From CAZOMR01 sp964580655 (GTDB lineage: Bacteria > RBG-13-61-14 > CAZOMR01): a stretch of DNA of 8,067 bases. The notes beneath the pieces are model-generated. The model ran no database searches, was not told where the DNA came from, and saw only the letters and a program-made list of their open reading frames with translations. Where the stretch lies: positions 1 to 8,067 of the forward strand of contig CAZOMR010000154.1 in assembly GCA_964580655.1 (NCBI GenBank). The letters are read 5' to 3'. Positions 1 to 5,766 of this stretch are shown piece by piece (position 1 is the first letter of the stretch; each line of letters starts with the position of its first letter). A program made the position numbers and the translations under genes.

Positions 1-86
1 TCAAGAGGAGCCGTATATTTCACGGATAGTCACCATTTATGTCGCACACCCATCAAAAAATCGCCTTCATTGATTGAGAAATGATA

Positions 87-115
87 TGGACACTTGTTGC
101 CCCCTATGCTAAATT
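87..115 (+). promoter_or_regulatory. Putative sigma70-type promoter for araB
   Basis: TGGACA at 87-92 matches the -35 consensus at 5 of 6 positions. After a 17-nt spacer, TAAATT at 110-115 matches the -10 consensus at 4 of 6. The predicted transcript would begin near 122, just before the araB SD at 131-136. This placement argues against translation starting at the upstream in-frame ATG at 81, which would lie outside the transcript. Prediction by eye only; no operator or CRP-like site was recognised. Confidence 0.4.
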
Positions 116-143
116 AACGAAAAAATTCTTGGAGGATGGACTG

Positions 144-1844
144 ATGGCAAAGGACAAATATACTCTTGGGCTTGACTTCGGCACCAACTCAGTGCGCGCC
201 CTGATTGTGAATGTAAGGAACGGCCATGAACTTGCGGAGAGCGTGATCGGCTATCGTCACGGTAAAGGCGGTATCCTTCTTGATCCAGATAACGACCTTC
301 TTGCCCGCCAGCACCCCAAGGACTGGCTTACTGGCATGGAAAAGGCTGTGCAGGCCGCGCTACGCGGTGCAGGAAAAGCAAGCAAGACCTTCTGTCCGGA
401 AGATGTTATCGGAATAGGTGTGGATACTACAGGCTCAACCCCTCTGCCGCTGGATAAAAAAGGCGTGCCACTTGCCTTCCATAAGGAGTTTTCAAAAAAC
501 CTGAATGCTTTTGCATGGCTCTGGAAGGATCACACGAGCTTTGCCGAGGCCGAAGAGATAACCGCACTCGCACGCAGGATGCGGCCACAGTATCTCAGCA
601 AGATAGGAGAAGTCTATTCCTCTGAGTGGTTCTTTTCAAAGATACTTCACTGCCAGAGAGAAGACAGGAAGGCGTTCCGCGCCGCCTTCTCATGGGCAGA
701 GTGTTCGGACTATATCCCGGCAGTGCTTACAGGCAATACCGATCCATTGAAGATGAAGCGCAATGTCTGCGCGGCCGGCCACAAGGCCATGTACAATGAT
801 AACTGGGGTCTTCCCGATGAAAGATTTCTTGCCAAGCTCGCGCCTGGGCTGGCCTTGCTTCGCAGACGGCTTTATCAGGTAACATACACGGCAGACAGTG
901 AGGCCGGGACACTGAGTTCCTTCTGGGCCAGGCGCTTCGGGCTAAAGACCGGGATACCGGTCGCGGTCGGAGCCATGGACGCACACATGGGCGCAGTGGG
1001 CTCCGGAATCCGGACCGGCACCCTGGTCAAGATCATCGGAACATCCACCTGCGACATGATGGTGGCTCCGCTCAAGCAAAGACTCCCGGACATCCCTGGG
1101 CTGTGCGGGATTGTCAACGGCTCAATCCTGCCGGGATACTACGGGCTGGAAGCAGGGCAGTCAGCGGTCGGCGATATATTCAACTGGTATGTGACCCACC
1201 TTGCGCCCAAGGGGCTCGGGCATGAAGAGCTGACAAAAAGGGCGAAGAAACTCCGGCCCGGACAAAGCGGAATTCTTGCACTGGACTGGAACAACGGCAA
1301 CCGCACAGTGCTTGTTGACCCGCGTCTCAGCGGACTGATCCTCGGACAGAGCCTGCACACGAGAGCGGAGGATGTGTATCGCGCCTTGATCGAGGCTACG
1401 GCCTTTGGAGCAAGGGTGATCATCAACCGGTTCGAGGAATACGGGGTCAAGGTTCGCGAGGTGGTAAACTGCGGAGGCATCTCGGAGAAGAACGACCTCC
1501 TTCTCCAGATTTATGCCGATGTCCTTGATCGGCCAATGAAGCTCGCGCGCTCTGCTCAGGCCTGCGCTCTGGGAGCGGCCATGTTCGCCGCAGTGGTGGC
1601 GGGAGCCAAGGCCGGCGGACATTCAAACATCCAGCAGGCCCAGAAGGCCATGACCGGGGTCAAGAAGAAGGTCTTCAAGCCCATCGCGAAAAATCGCAAT
1701 GTCTGCGACCAGTTGTTTTTTCTTTACATGGAATTGCATGATGCATTCGGAGGCGCGAAAAGAACAGCACGGCCCGGGGTCCAAACAAGGCTCGCACGGG
1801 TCATGAAGGAACTACTGCGCATCAAGGAAGATGCTTCGAAATAA
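144..1844 (+). CDS. araB: L-ribulokinase (AraB), FGGY carbohydrate kinase
   Basis: Cytoplasmic kinase that phosphorylates L-ribulose to L-ribulose 5-phosphate with ATP in L-arabinose use. From the ATG at 144 the product is 566 aa, the same length as E. coli AraB. Visible landmarks are the N-terminal FGGY signature GLDFGTNSVRAL (residues 9-20), the AraB-typical GVDTTGSTP (92-100), the LWKDHT stretch (126-131), the GAMDAHMGAVG loop with the likely catalytic base Asp279, the phosphate-binding IIGTST (297-302), and a C-terminal GGISEKNDLLLQIYADV stretch typical of AraB. The start at 144 is preferred over an in-frame ATG at 81 because GGAGGA at 131-136 lies 7 nt ahead of it and the FGGY motif then falls at the usual distance from the N-terminus. 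No araA, araD or araC is next to it, so its pathway partners must lie elsewhere. The next gene converges from the other strand after 19 nt. A different pentulose substrate is possible but less likely given the AraB-specific motifs. Confidence 0.92.
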   Translation: MAKDKYTLGLDFGTNSVRALIVNVRNGHELAESVIGYRHGKGGILLDPDNDLLARQHPKDWLTGMEKAVQAALRGAGKASKTFCPEDVIGIGVDTTGSTPLPLDKKGVPLAFHKEFSKNLNAFAWLWKDHTSFAEAEEITALARRMRPQYLSKIGEVYSSEWFFSKILHCQREDRKAFRAAFSWAECSDYIPAVLTGNTDPLKMKRNVCAAGHKAMYNDNWGLPDERFLAKLAPGLALLRRRLYQVTYTADSEAGTLSSFWARRFGLKTGIPVAVGAMDAHMGAVGSGIRTGTLVKIIGTSTCDMMVAPLKQRLPDIPGLCGIVNGSILPGYYGLEAGQSAVGDIFNWYVTHLAPKGLGHEELTKRAKKLRPGQSGILALDWNNGNRTVLVDPRLSGLILGQSLHTRAEDVYRALIEATAFGARVIINRFEEYGVKVREVVNCGGISEKNDLLLQIYADVLDRPMKLARSAQACALGAAMFAAVVAGAKAGGHSNIQQAQKAMTGVKKKVFKPIAKNRNVCDQLFFLYMELHDAFGGAKRTARPGVQTRLARVMKELLRIKEDASK

Positions 1845-1863
1845 GAGCTGGCTTGCTCCGCAC

Positions 1864-2502
1864 CTAATAATAAATAGCTTTTCTTTTTCTGCCCTGATCC
1901 TGGTATTGATCGAGGAATTTATACGGCCCAGGGTTTAAGAGGGGATTATGGAAGTGTTTAAGCATGTCCCGCTTTGCATCATCCTTTGACCAGCCCTGGA
2001 AATAAATCCGGTATAGCGCGACCAGGACCCCGGCCCGGTCCGAGCCGGCCCTGCAGTGGACCAGCACTGGAAAGGGGAATCGGATTCGCCTTTTATTATC
2101 ATCCGGCCATTCCGCGAGTATGTCCGAGTATTTTTTCAGCTTAATGGTTTTGCCTTCCATCAGATCAAACCACAACTCCACCTGTTCTTCGGTCGGGGTT
2201 CCGCCTGGTGGGATTGAAATGCTCAGCACCTTGATCCCATGATCCTTTGCATACATTTGCACATACTTGTTCTCTCTCCCGGACACGCAGAAGATAGTGC
2301 CCGGTTTATATTCCTCGTGAATCCTCTTGATGTCCCCGATGTGAGGTTGGGCTGAGCGCAGAAGCAGGCCCTGCTCAACCACATGCAGGTTCAGGAATAA
2401 ATTGTAATCCCCCCATCTCTGATACCCGAAGATACCTAGCCCGCAAACCACCAGCAATCCTATGATCCGGACTATCCACCTGATCCTCCTTTTCCTCGAC
2501 AT
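1864..2502 (-). CDS. Membrane-anchored tyrosine/dual-specificity-type phosphatase
   Basis: Protein of 212 aa with a basic N-terminus (SRKRRIRW), then one hydrophobic segment at about residues 9-27. It is probably a signal anchor that leaves the enzyme on the outer face of the inner membrane; no lipobox is seen. The catalytic P-loop is HCRAGSDRAG, with nucleophile Cys150 and Arg156 giving the CX5R signature of cysteine-based phosphatases. The upstream stretch LLLRSAQPHIGDI (46-58) matches the 'LYRSAQP' region common in bacterial DSP-like proteins. Substrate unknown: protein phosphotyrosine, a phosphoinositide-like lipid and a sugar phosphate are all possible. The start at 2502 has GGGGAG 5 nt upstream. 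It is the last gene of a three-gene minus-strand run, 40 nt after the cupin gene. The PTP-fold call is solid; the substrate and exact subfamily are not. Confidence 0.82.
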   Translation of the reverse strand: MSRKRRIRWIVRIIGLLVVCGLGIFGYQRWGDYNLFLNLHVVEQGLLLRSAQPHIGDIKRIHEEYKPGTIFCVSGRENKYVQMYAKDHGIKVLSISIPPGGTPTEEQVELWFDLMEGKTIKLKKYSDILAEWPDDNKRRIRFPFPVLVHCRAGSDRAGVLVALYRIYFQGWSKDDAKRDMLKHFHNPLLNPGPYKFLDQYQDQGRKRKAIYY

Positions 2503-2542
2503 CGAAACTCCCCGAATCTTTCAGGCGCAGATACCCGCGATC

Positions 2543-2932
2543 TTACGCCCTGCCGTAATCATCCTCTAACCTGATGATGTCATCCTCGCCAAAGTAGTCT
2601 CCCTGCTGGACCTCGATGAAGACCAGGGGCTCATCACCCGGATTGCCGATCCGGTGCGCACTATTCCTCGGAATGTTGATGCTCATCCCCTCTTTAAGCT
2701 CATAATCCTTTCCGTCTAGCGTGACAAGGGCATTCCCCATAACAACCACCCAGTGCTCCTTGCGGCGAAGGTGCTTCTGGTAGCTCAAGCGGTACCCGGG
2801 CTTGATCTCGATCCGCTTGACCTTGAATTTCAACTCCTCCCGAAGCACCTCCCACCGGCCCCACGGCGTGGTCTGCTTCAAGACTTTGGGAGCAGTTACT
2901 GCCCCGGGATTATTTTTTTCATCGGGATTCAA
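2543..2932 (-). CDS. Stand-alone cupin, mannose-6-phosphate isomerase type II C-terminal-like
   Basis: Single-domain cupin of 129 aa that resembles the C-terminal isomerase domain of bifunctional ManC/AlgA enzymes without the guanylyltransferase part. The domain runs from TPWGRWEVL (22-30) to the end. The likely metal site is Gln52, His54, Glu59 and/or His60 (SYQKHLRRKEHW) plus His93 (PRNSAHRIGNP). The C-terminal IEVQQGDYFGEDDIIRLEDDYGR is characteristic of this family. It may interconvert mannose 6-phosphate and fructose 6-phosphate, but stand-alone copies are often uncharacterised, so activity is an inference. The start is TTG at 2932: AAGGCGG sits 8 nt upstream and no in-frame ATG precedes the domain. 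An out-of-frame ATG lies a few bases inside. It is 33 nt downstream of the SHOCT-protein gene and 40 nt upstream of the phosphatase gene, consistent with one operon. Confidence 0.82.
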   Translation of the reverse strand: MNPDEKNNPGAVTAPKVLKQTTPWGRWEVLREELKFKVKRIEIKPGYRLSYQKHLRRKEHWVVVMGNALVTLDGKDYELKEGMSINIPRNSAHRIGNPGDEPLVFIEVQQGDYFGEDDIIRLEDDYGRA

Positions 2933-2965
2933 TTTTATATCCGCCTTCTTGAGGCCCGGGCTTTC

Positions 2966-3844
2966 TCAGATCTCCCCAAGTATCTCCTTGCGCTTTCCCT
3001 GGTATTCATCCTCCGTGATGAGCCCTGAGTCGTATAGTTCACGGAGCTCAAGCATCCGGTCCCTGGCTGACTTTTGCACTGCTTGCTGACCCGCCGGCGG
3101 TGCCGGAGCCGGAGAGACGGCCGGAGGGGCTCCAGGAGAAGGCTCAGCCGGTTTCGCAGTGCCAGGAGGCTCTTCAGGCGAGATGCCTTCTGGCACGGAA
3201 AGAGCCTGCCCAGGTGCAAGTTTTGCGACCGGCATGATTATCCAGTTATCATGGCTGATCTGTTTTCGCCTTCCTTCGGTCACTGCAAGGCGCTGACCTT
3301 CCCCCGGCACCAGCCGGACATAGGATGAATAGTTTCGGATCGGATTGAGCTCCTTGATGGTCTCATCCGGGGCTATACCGGTGGCAAGTTCCCGGAACAC
3401 GATGTTCAACTCTCCATCCTTGACAAACATCACGCCGCCTGTCACACGGTATACGCCGATGAATCCCTGCCCGCGGAAGTATTCCAGGGAAAAGTCCACC
3501 CACTTATCAGCCGTTGCCCGCTCAAAAGCTTTTGATAAATGCGGGGCAAGAAAATTCCGATCGTCAGGAGCGAGAAGCTCGAATTCCTTGCCCTTGTCCT
3601 TTTTAAGCGAAAAAGCGGAAGGCCGGAAGTAATGGATTGATGCAAGGGCTGATTCCAACTGCTCTTCGCTGAAGGTGATAGGGTGGTCAAGCTGGCCCAG
3701 GTCTTTATCTGCTTTTCTCAGCTTCACCCAAGTGTGATTCCCCTTGAGCAAGATGAGGTTTTCATCCTTCTTGAAAAGGCTGAAACCCGAAAGCCCAAAA
3801 GCCAGGCCCAATACCAGGATCAACCCGAAAAATCGCTTTATCAT
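2966..3844 (-). CDS. Exported protein of unknown function with C-terminal SHOCT motif
   Basis: I do not recognise the main domain of this 292-aa protein. It starts with a typical signal peptide (MIKRF, then a hydrophobic core at about residues 6-20). There is no Cys at the cleavage region, so it is not an obvious lipoprotein. A globular region of about 30-210 with mixed alpha/beta character has no recognised catalytic motif. A proline/alanine-rich linker follows at about 213-254. The last ~30 residues (262-290, with LRELYDSGLITEDEYQGKR) match the SHOCT motif, a short C-terminal helix pair thought to mediate oligomerisation and found on unrelated proteins. ATG at 3844 has AAGGAG 9 nt upstream and a near-consensus promoter close by; an ATG 7 nt further upstream is out of frame. 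It leads the operon with the cupin and phosphatase genes. Location (periplasmic or membrane-tethered) is inferred from the signal sequence. Confidence 0.75.
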   Translation of the reverse strand: MIKRFFGLILVLGLAFGLSGFSLFKKDENLILLKGNHTWVKLRKADKDLGQLDHPITFSEEQLESALASIHYFRPSAFSLKKDKGKEFELLAPDDRNFLAPHLSKAFERATADKWVDFSLEYFRGQGFIGVYRVTGGVMFVKDGELNIVFRELATGIAPDETIKELNPIRNYSSYVRLVPGEGQRLAVTEGRRKQISHDNWIIMPVAKLAPGQALSVPEGISPEEPPGTAKPAEPSPGAPPAVSPAPAPPAGQQAVQKSARDRMLELRELYDSGLITEDEYQGKRKEILGEI

Positions 3845-3870
3845 TCTCCATCGCTCCTTATTTTTTTCGG

Positions 3871-3898
3871 ATTATACCACAATCCTTCATCCACTCAA
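3871..3898 (-). promoter_or_regulatory. Sigma70-type promoter of the SHOCT-cupin-phosphatase operon
   Basis: Read on the minus strand, a perfect TATAAT (3876-3871) is preceded by TGG, an extended -10. After a 16-nt spacer there is TTGAGT at 3898-3893, which matches the -35 consensus at 4 of 6 positions. The predicted transcript start is near 3864, giving a leader of about 20 nt that includes the SD AAGGAG (3859-3854). The match is strong for a prediction by eye. Confidence 0.7.
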
Positions 3899-3935
3899 AC
3901 CCTGATCGTTGAACACTTTTTATTATTCCTTTTTT

Positions 3936-4013
3936 ACCACCAAGAATATAGAATCAGTATACTCAAGCCTCAGGTCTCAAGCCCCAGGCCTGATCACGCC
4001 TTGGTGGTTTTTT
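3936..4013. repeat. Inverted repeat with T-run and internal tandem repeat between divergent genes
   Basis: ACCACCAAG at 3936-3944 is a perfect 9-bp reverse complement of CTTGGTGGT at 4000-4008, and the right arm runs into six T (4008-4013). The 55-nt interior contains two nearly identical adjacent 14-mers: ACTCAAGCCTCAGG at 3961-3974 and TCTCAAGCCCCAGG at 3975-3988, differing at two positions. An alternative stem, CCAGGC (3984-3989) with GCCTTGG (3998-4004, one bulge), would compete with the outer one. It looks like a terminator on the plus strand but has a very long loop and lies between two divergent genes, so a dispersed intergenic repeat or a small RNA end are alternatives. The rest of the 3845-4112 gap holds only the promoters described here. 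Confidence 0.5.
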
Positions 4014-4044
4014 AAAACTCTTAGACGGTCAGGAATATGGATAG

Positions 4045-4073
4045 TTGACTCAGCATTGCTTAAGTGATAGCTT
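4045..4073 (+). promoter_or_regulatory. Weak candidate promoter for the cobC-like gene
   Basis: TTGACT at 4045-4050 is a good -35 match (5 of 6). A 17-nt spacer leads to TAGCTT at 4068-4073, which is a poor -10 (3 of 6). No better-spaced pair was found before the start codon at 4113. No cobalamin riboswitch-like B12 box was recognised here. Confidence 0.25.
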
Positions 4074-4112
4074 GGCAATGTTTTATGGAATTTAATTGAG
4101 GGGATGACGAAT

Positions 4113-4715
4113 ATGCGGATTCTGCTTATAAGGCACGGCGAGACGCTCTGGAACAGGGAAGAGAGGTGTCAGGGTTTTAGCGATGTGGCTCTTAGCGAAC
4201 GCGGGATAAAACAAGCCCAGCTTTTGAGCCGGGCATTACAGGGGGACAGGCTGGATGCCATTTATTCCTCGGACCTTATCAGGGCGAAAAAGACTGCGGA
4301 CATCATCGCCGAGCCCCATGGGATTTCTGTGCACACGGATGTAAGACTGAGAGAGATGAACCAGGGGCATCTGGAGGGCAAGAACATCGAGGAGATGTTG
4401 AAGGAATACCCTGAGGTTCTACGGAATTGGATGCAAGCGCCGGCCGAGATGGTCATGCCAGGTGGCGAATCACTGAAGCAGATACAGGACCGCGGCTGGC
4501 ATGCTTTTCAGGAGATCATGGAGAAGCATCAGGGCAAGGACATAGCTATTGTGGGTCACAATTTACTCAATGTCTGCATCCTATGCAATATCCTCGGAAT
4601 TGATCTTAATGATTTCCGCAAGATCAAACAGCACTCAAGTGCGATCAACGAGATTGAAGATGGCAAGTACGGACTGGTCATCATCCGGCTTAATGATACG
4701 CATCATCTCTCCTGA
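4113..4715 (+). CDS. cobC: Histidine phosphatase, probable alpha-ribazole phosphatase CobC
   Basis: Cytoplasmic phosphatase of the histidine phosphatase (phosphoglycerate mutase-like) superfamily, 200 aa. The phosphohistidine motif is RHGET (residues 7-11, His8). Further active-site residues are Arg57 in the YSSDLIRAKKTA stretch, Glu81 in LREMNQGHLEG, and the second His149 in VGHN. PGGES (117-121) is also typical of CobC and close relatives. CobC removes the 5'-phosphate from alpha-ribazole phosphate or from the cobamide phosphate in nucleotide-loop assembly. Sequence alone does not separate CobC from other small family members; the call rests on length, motifs and the cobU-cobT-cobS cluster about 1 kb away on the other strand. 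ATG at 4113 is chosen because GAGGGG (4098-4103) is 9 nt upstream; the in-frame ATG at 4104 directly abuts that SD. The first residues then read MRILLIRHGE, the usual N-terminus. Confidence 0.8.
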   Translation: MRILLIRHGETLWNREERCQGFSDVALSERGIKQAQLLSRALQGDRLDAIYSSDLIRAKKTADIIAEPHGISVHTDVRLREMNQGHLEGKNIEEMLKEYPEVLRNWMQAPAEMVMPGGESLKQIQDRGWHAFQEIMEKHQGKDIAIVGHNLLNVCILCNILGIDLNDFRKIKQHSSAINEIEDGKYGLVIIRLNDTHHLS

Positions 4716-4763
4716 ACCATATAAAGCTCCCTCAAAAAAACCTGTTAAGCCTCACTCTTTTCT

Positions 4764-4787
4764 GAATTTTCAAAAAAATTGAAATTC
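4764..4787. repeat. AT-rich inverted repeat abutting the khpA promoter
   Basis: GAATTT-T-CAA (4764-4773) pairs with TTGAAATTC (4779-4787) around an A5 loop, with a single bulged T. It ends 3 nt before the -35 hexamer of the downstream promoter. It could be a weak terminator for cobC, since a short TTCTT follows, or an operator-like palindrome. The stem is only A/T-rich, so its stability would be low. Confidence 0.3.
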
Positions 4788-4790
4788 TTC

Positions 4791-4819
4791 TTGCAATACT
4801 TTTTTAAATCCTTTATAAT
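4791..4819 (+). promoter_or_regulatory. Strong sigma70-type promoter upstream of khpA
   Basis: TTGCAA at 4791-4796 (4 of 6 to the -35 consensus) and a perfect TATAAT at 4814-4819 are separated by 17 nt, and A/T-rich sequence lies upstream. The predicted start is near 4826, which leaves about 170 nt of leader before khpA. That leader holds the two imperfect repeats at 4861-4929. This is the best plus-strand promoter in the window. Confidence 0.7.
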
Positions 4820-4860
4820 GAAAATCGGCAGGGGGCCGCTTTTCTTCCAGATTCATCTTT

Positions 4861-4929
4861 GCCTACTTCGCCGGAGCGGCTACGAAGGCCGGGCGCAGTG
4901 TCTACTTTGCAGTAGCGGTTGCTACGGAG
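4861..4929. repeat. Two imperfect ~30-nt direct repeats with hairpin potential
   Basis: Copy A (4861-4889) and copy B (4900-4929) share the pattern G-Y-CTACTT, then a G/C-rich core ending in AGCGG, then CTACG followed by a purine run. Copy A can fold as CTTCG (4866-4870) with CGAAG (4883-4887), plus an inner CCG/CGG. Copy B offers two mutually exclusive 5-bp hairpins: CTACT/AGTAG (4902-4906 with 4911-4915) and GTAGC/GCTAC (4912-4916 with 4921-4925, loop GGTT). They lie in the predicted khpA leader. They may be a degenerate intergenic repeat family or a structured leader; there is no match to a riboswitch class I know. The rest of the 4716-4994 gap has no gene that I can support. Confidence 0.5.
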
Positions 4930-4994
4930 AATGGATAGTTCGGAAAGGGACAAAGCAGGGGTTTTAAAAGTAGAGGTTAAGAGTGGAGGCAAGC

Positions 4995-5246
4995 ATGGTG
5001 AATGGAGAATCGATGAAAACGTTGGTGGAGCTCATTGCGAAGAAGCTTGTGGATAAGCCGGAGTATGTGCAGGTGAGCGAGGTGAGCGGGGAATACTCGT
5101 GCGTGATCGAGCTCAAGGTGGCAAAGGAGGACATCGGCAAGGTGATCGGCAAGAAGGGAGTTCATGCCCAGGCGATACGCACTCTTATGATGGCCGCCAG
5201 CGGAAAAGACGGGAAGCGCTACATTCTCGAAATCCTGGATGAATAA
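4995..5246 (+). CDS. khpA: KH-domain RNA-binding protein KhpA (YlqC family)
   Basis: Small cytoplasmic RNA-binding protein made of a single type II KH domain. The conserved core is present: LVELIAKKLVDKP, the VxVSEVSGEYSCVIELKVAKEDIGKVIGKKG stretch with the GKKG (GxxG) nucleic-acid-binding loop, AIRTLMMAAS and a C-terminal RYILEILDE. In other bacteria KhpA pairs with KhpB/Jag and binds many transcripts, affecting cell division and envelope growth. It often sits in the rpsP-rimM-trmD operon; here it is separated from those genes and has its own promoter. ATG at 4995 (83 aa) has GGAGG 5 nt upstream. An internal ATG at 5013 (77 aa, MKTLVELIAK) also has GGAG 5 nt upstream and matches the usual family length; a GTG at 4983 overlaps the SD and is less likely. 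The next gene follows after 100 nt from its preferred start. Confidence 0.9.
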   Translation: MVNGESMKTLVELIAKKLVDKPEYVQVSEVSGEYSCVIELKVAKEDIGKVIGKKGVHAQAIRTLMMAASGKDGKRYILEILDE

Positions 5247-5346
5247 GCCTTTCATCAATCCGTCTGGGCCAGGCAGGGGGAAGAGCATTCCTTGTCGCGA
5301 GATGAGAGAATTATCCCGGCGGCAAGGGAGGAGGCTTGGTAGTTTC

Positions 5347-5736
5347 ATGAATCCCAGGAAGGTCAAAGAGTATTGTGCTGTTTGCAAGAAGACCCTGATT
5401 ATGTCTGTGGTTCAGGAAGAGGATGGCAACCCTGATCTTGTCTGGGTAGAATGTCCGAAATGTCACGAGGTCAAGCCGCTTAATCTTCTCCCGCGTTCCG
5501 GGTCAGGAAAAAAGGGTTATGCCAAGGCCGCGGCTCTTGATCAGGATTCATCAGAAAATCCCGAGTCTCCTATGCGCATTTATCCGGGAGGGGATGCATA
5601 CGAGTTAGGAGATAGAGTCTATCACAGCGCATGGGATGATACCGGCGAGGTGATCGAGAAAAAATTCTCAAAAGGCGGCTGGCCCATGATTGTGGTAGAG
5701 TTCAAAAAAAACGGGAAGAAGAAACTCATCCTTTAG
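5347..5736 (+). CDS. Small zinc-ribbon protein with UvrD-tail-like C-terminal domain
   Basis: Function not known. From the ATG at 5347 it is 129 aa. The N-terminal part has a four-cysteine zinc ribbon: CAVC (Cys10, Cys13) and CPKC (Cys36, Cys39), about 22 residues apart. A polar linker (about 50-80) leads to a C-terminal segment (86-129) reading YELGDRVYH, then a TGEV strand, an IVVEF strand and a final GKKKLIL. This resembles the small tudor/SH3-like beta-barrel at the C-terminus of UvrD/PcrA helicases, which binds RNA polymerase. The resemblance is a pattern-level inference, not a database hit. The start at 5347 is chosen because the protein then opens just before the zinc ribbon and a GGGAGGAGG SD region ends 12 nt upstream (slightly long). 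The frame is open back to an ATG at 5239 that overlaps the khpA stop; that 36-residue extension looks unlike a domain, but coupled translation from it is possible. Co-transcription with khpA is likely. Confidence 0.7.
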   Translation: MNPRKVKEYCAVCKKTLIMSVVQEEDGNPDLVWVECPKCHEVKPLNLLPRSGSGKKGYAKAAALDQDSSENPESPMRIYPGGDAYELGDRVYHSAWDDTGEVIEKKFSKGGWPMIVVEFKKNGKKKLIL

Positions 5737-5766
5737 CATTATCCCAAAACAAGCTTAGAGAGATAA

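Noticed and set aside
81..143. N-terminal extension of the ribulokinase from the ATG at 81
   Set aside because: No SD precedes 81, the segment overlaps a plausible promoter, and the ATG at 144 has GGAGGA at 7 nt and gives the normal family length.
1161..1622. 153-aa minus-strand ORF inside araB
   Set aside because: It lies wholly antisense to a gene with clear family motifs and has no recognisable features; treated as a frame shadow.
3683..4015. 110-aa plus-strand ORF from the SHOCT gene into the intergenic region
   Set aside because: Antisense to the signal-peptide region and promoter, ends in the inverted repeat, and has no SD or domain pattern.
3845..4112. Possible cobalamin riboswitch ahead of the cobC-like gene
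   Set aside because: No B12-box-like element was recognised, and the region is shorter and less structured than that riboswitch class needs.
4693..4706. ATGAT-ACGC-ATCAT hairpin at the end of cobC as a terminator
   Set aside because: Only 5 bp, inside the coding sequence, and not followed by a T-run.
4779..4967. 62-aa plus-strand ORF between cobC and khpA
   Set aside because: It spans the strong promoter and the imperfect repeats, has no SD, and the translation shows no domain-like pattern.
5239..5346. Extended start of the zinc-ribbon protein overlapping the khpA stop
   Set aside because: The overlap would suit coupling, but the added 36 residues look non-domain-like and the ATG at 5347 lies just before the first Cys motif. 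Kept only as an alternative.
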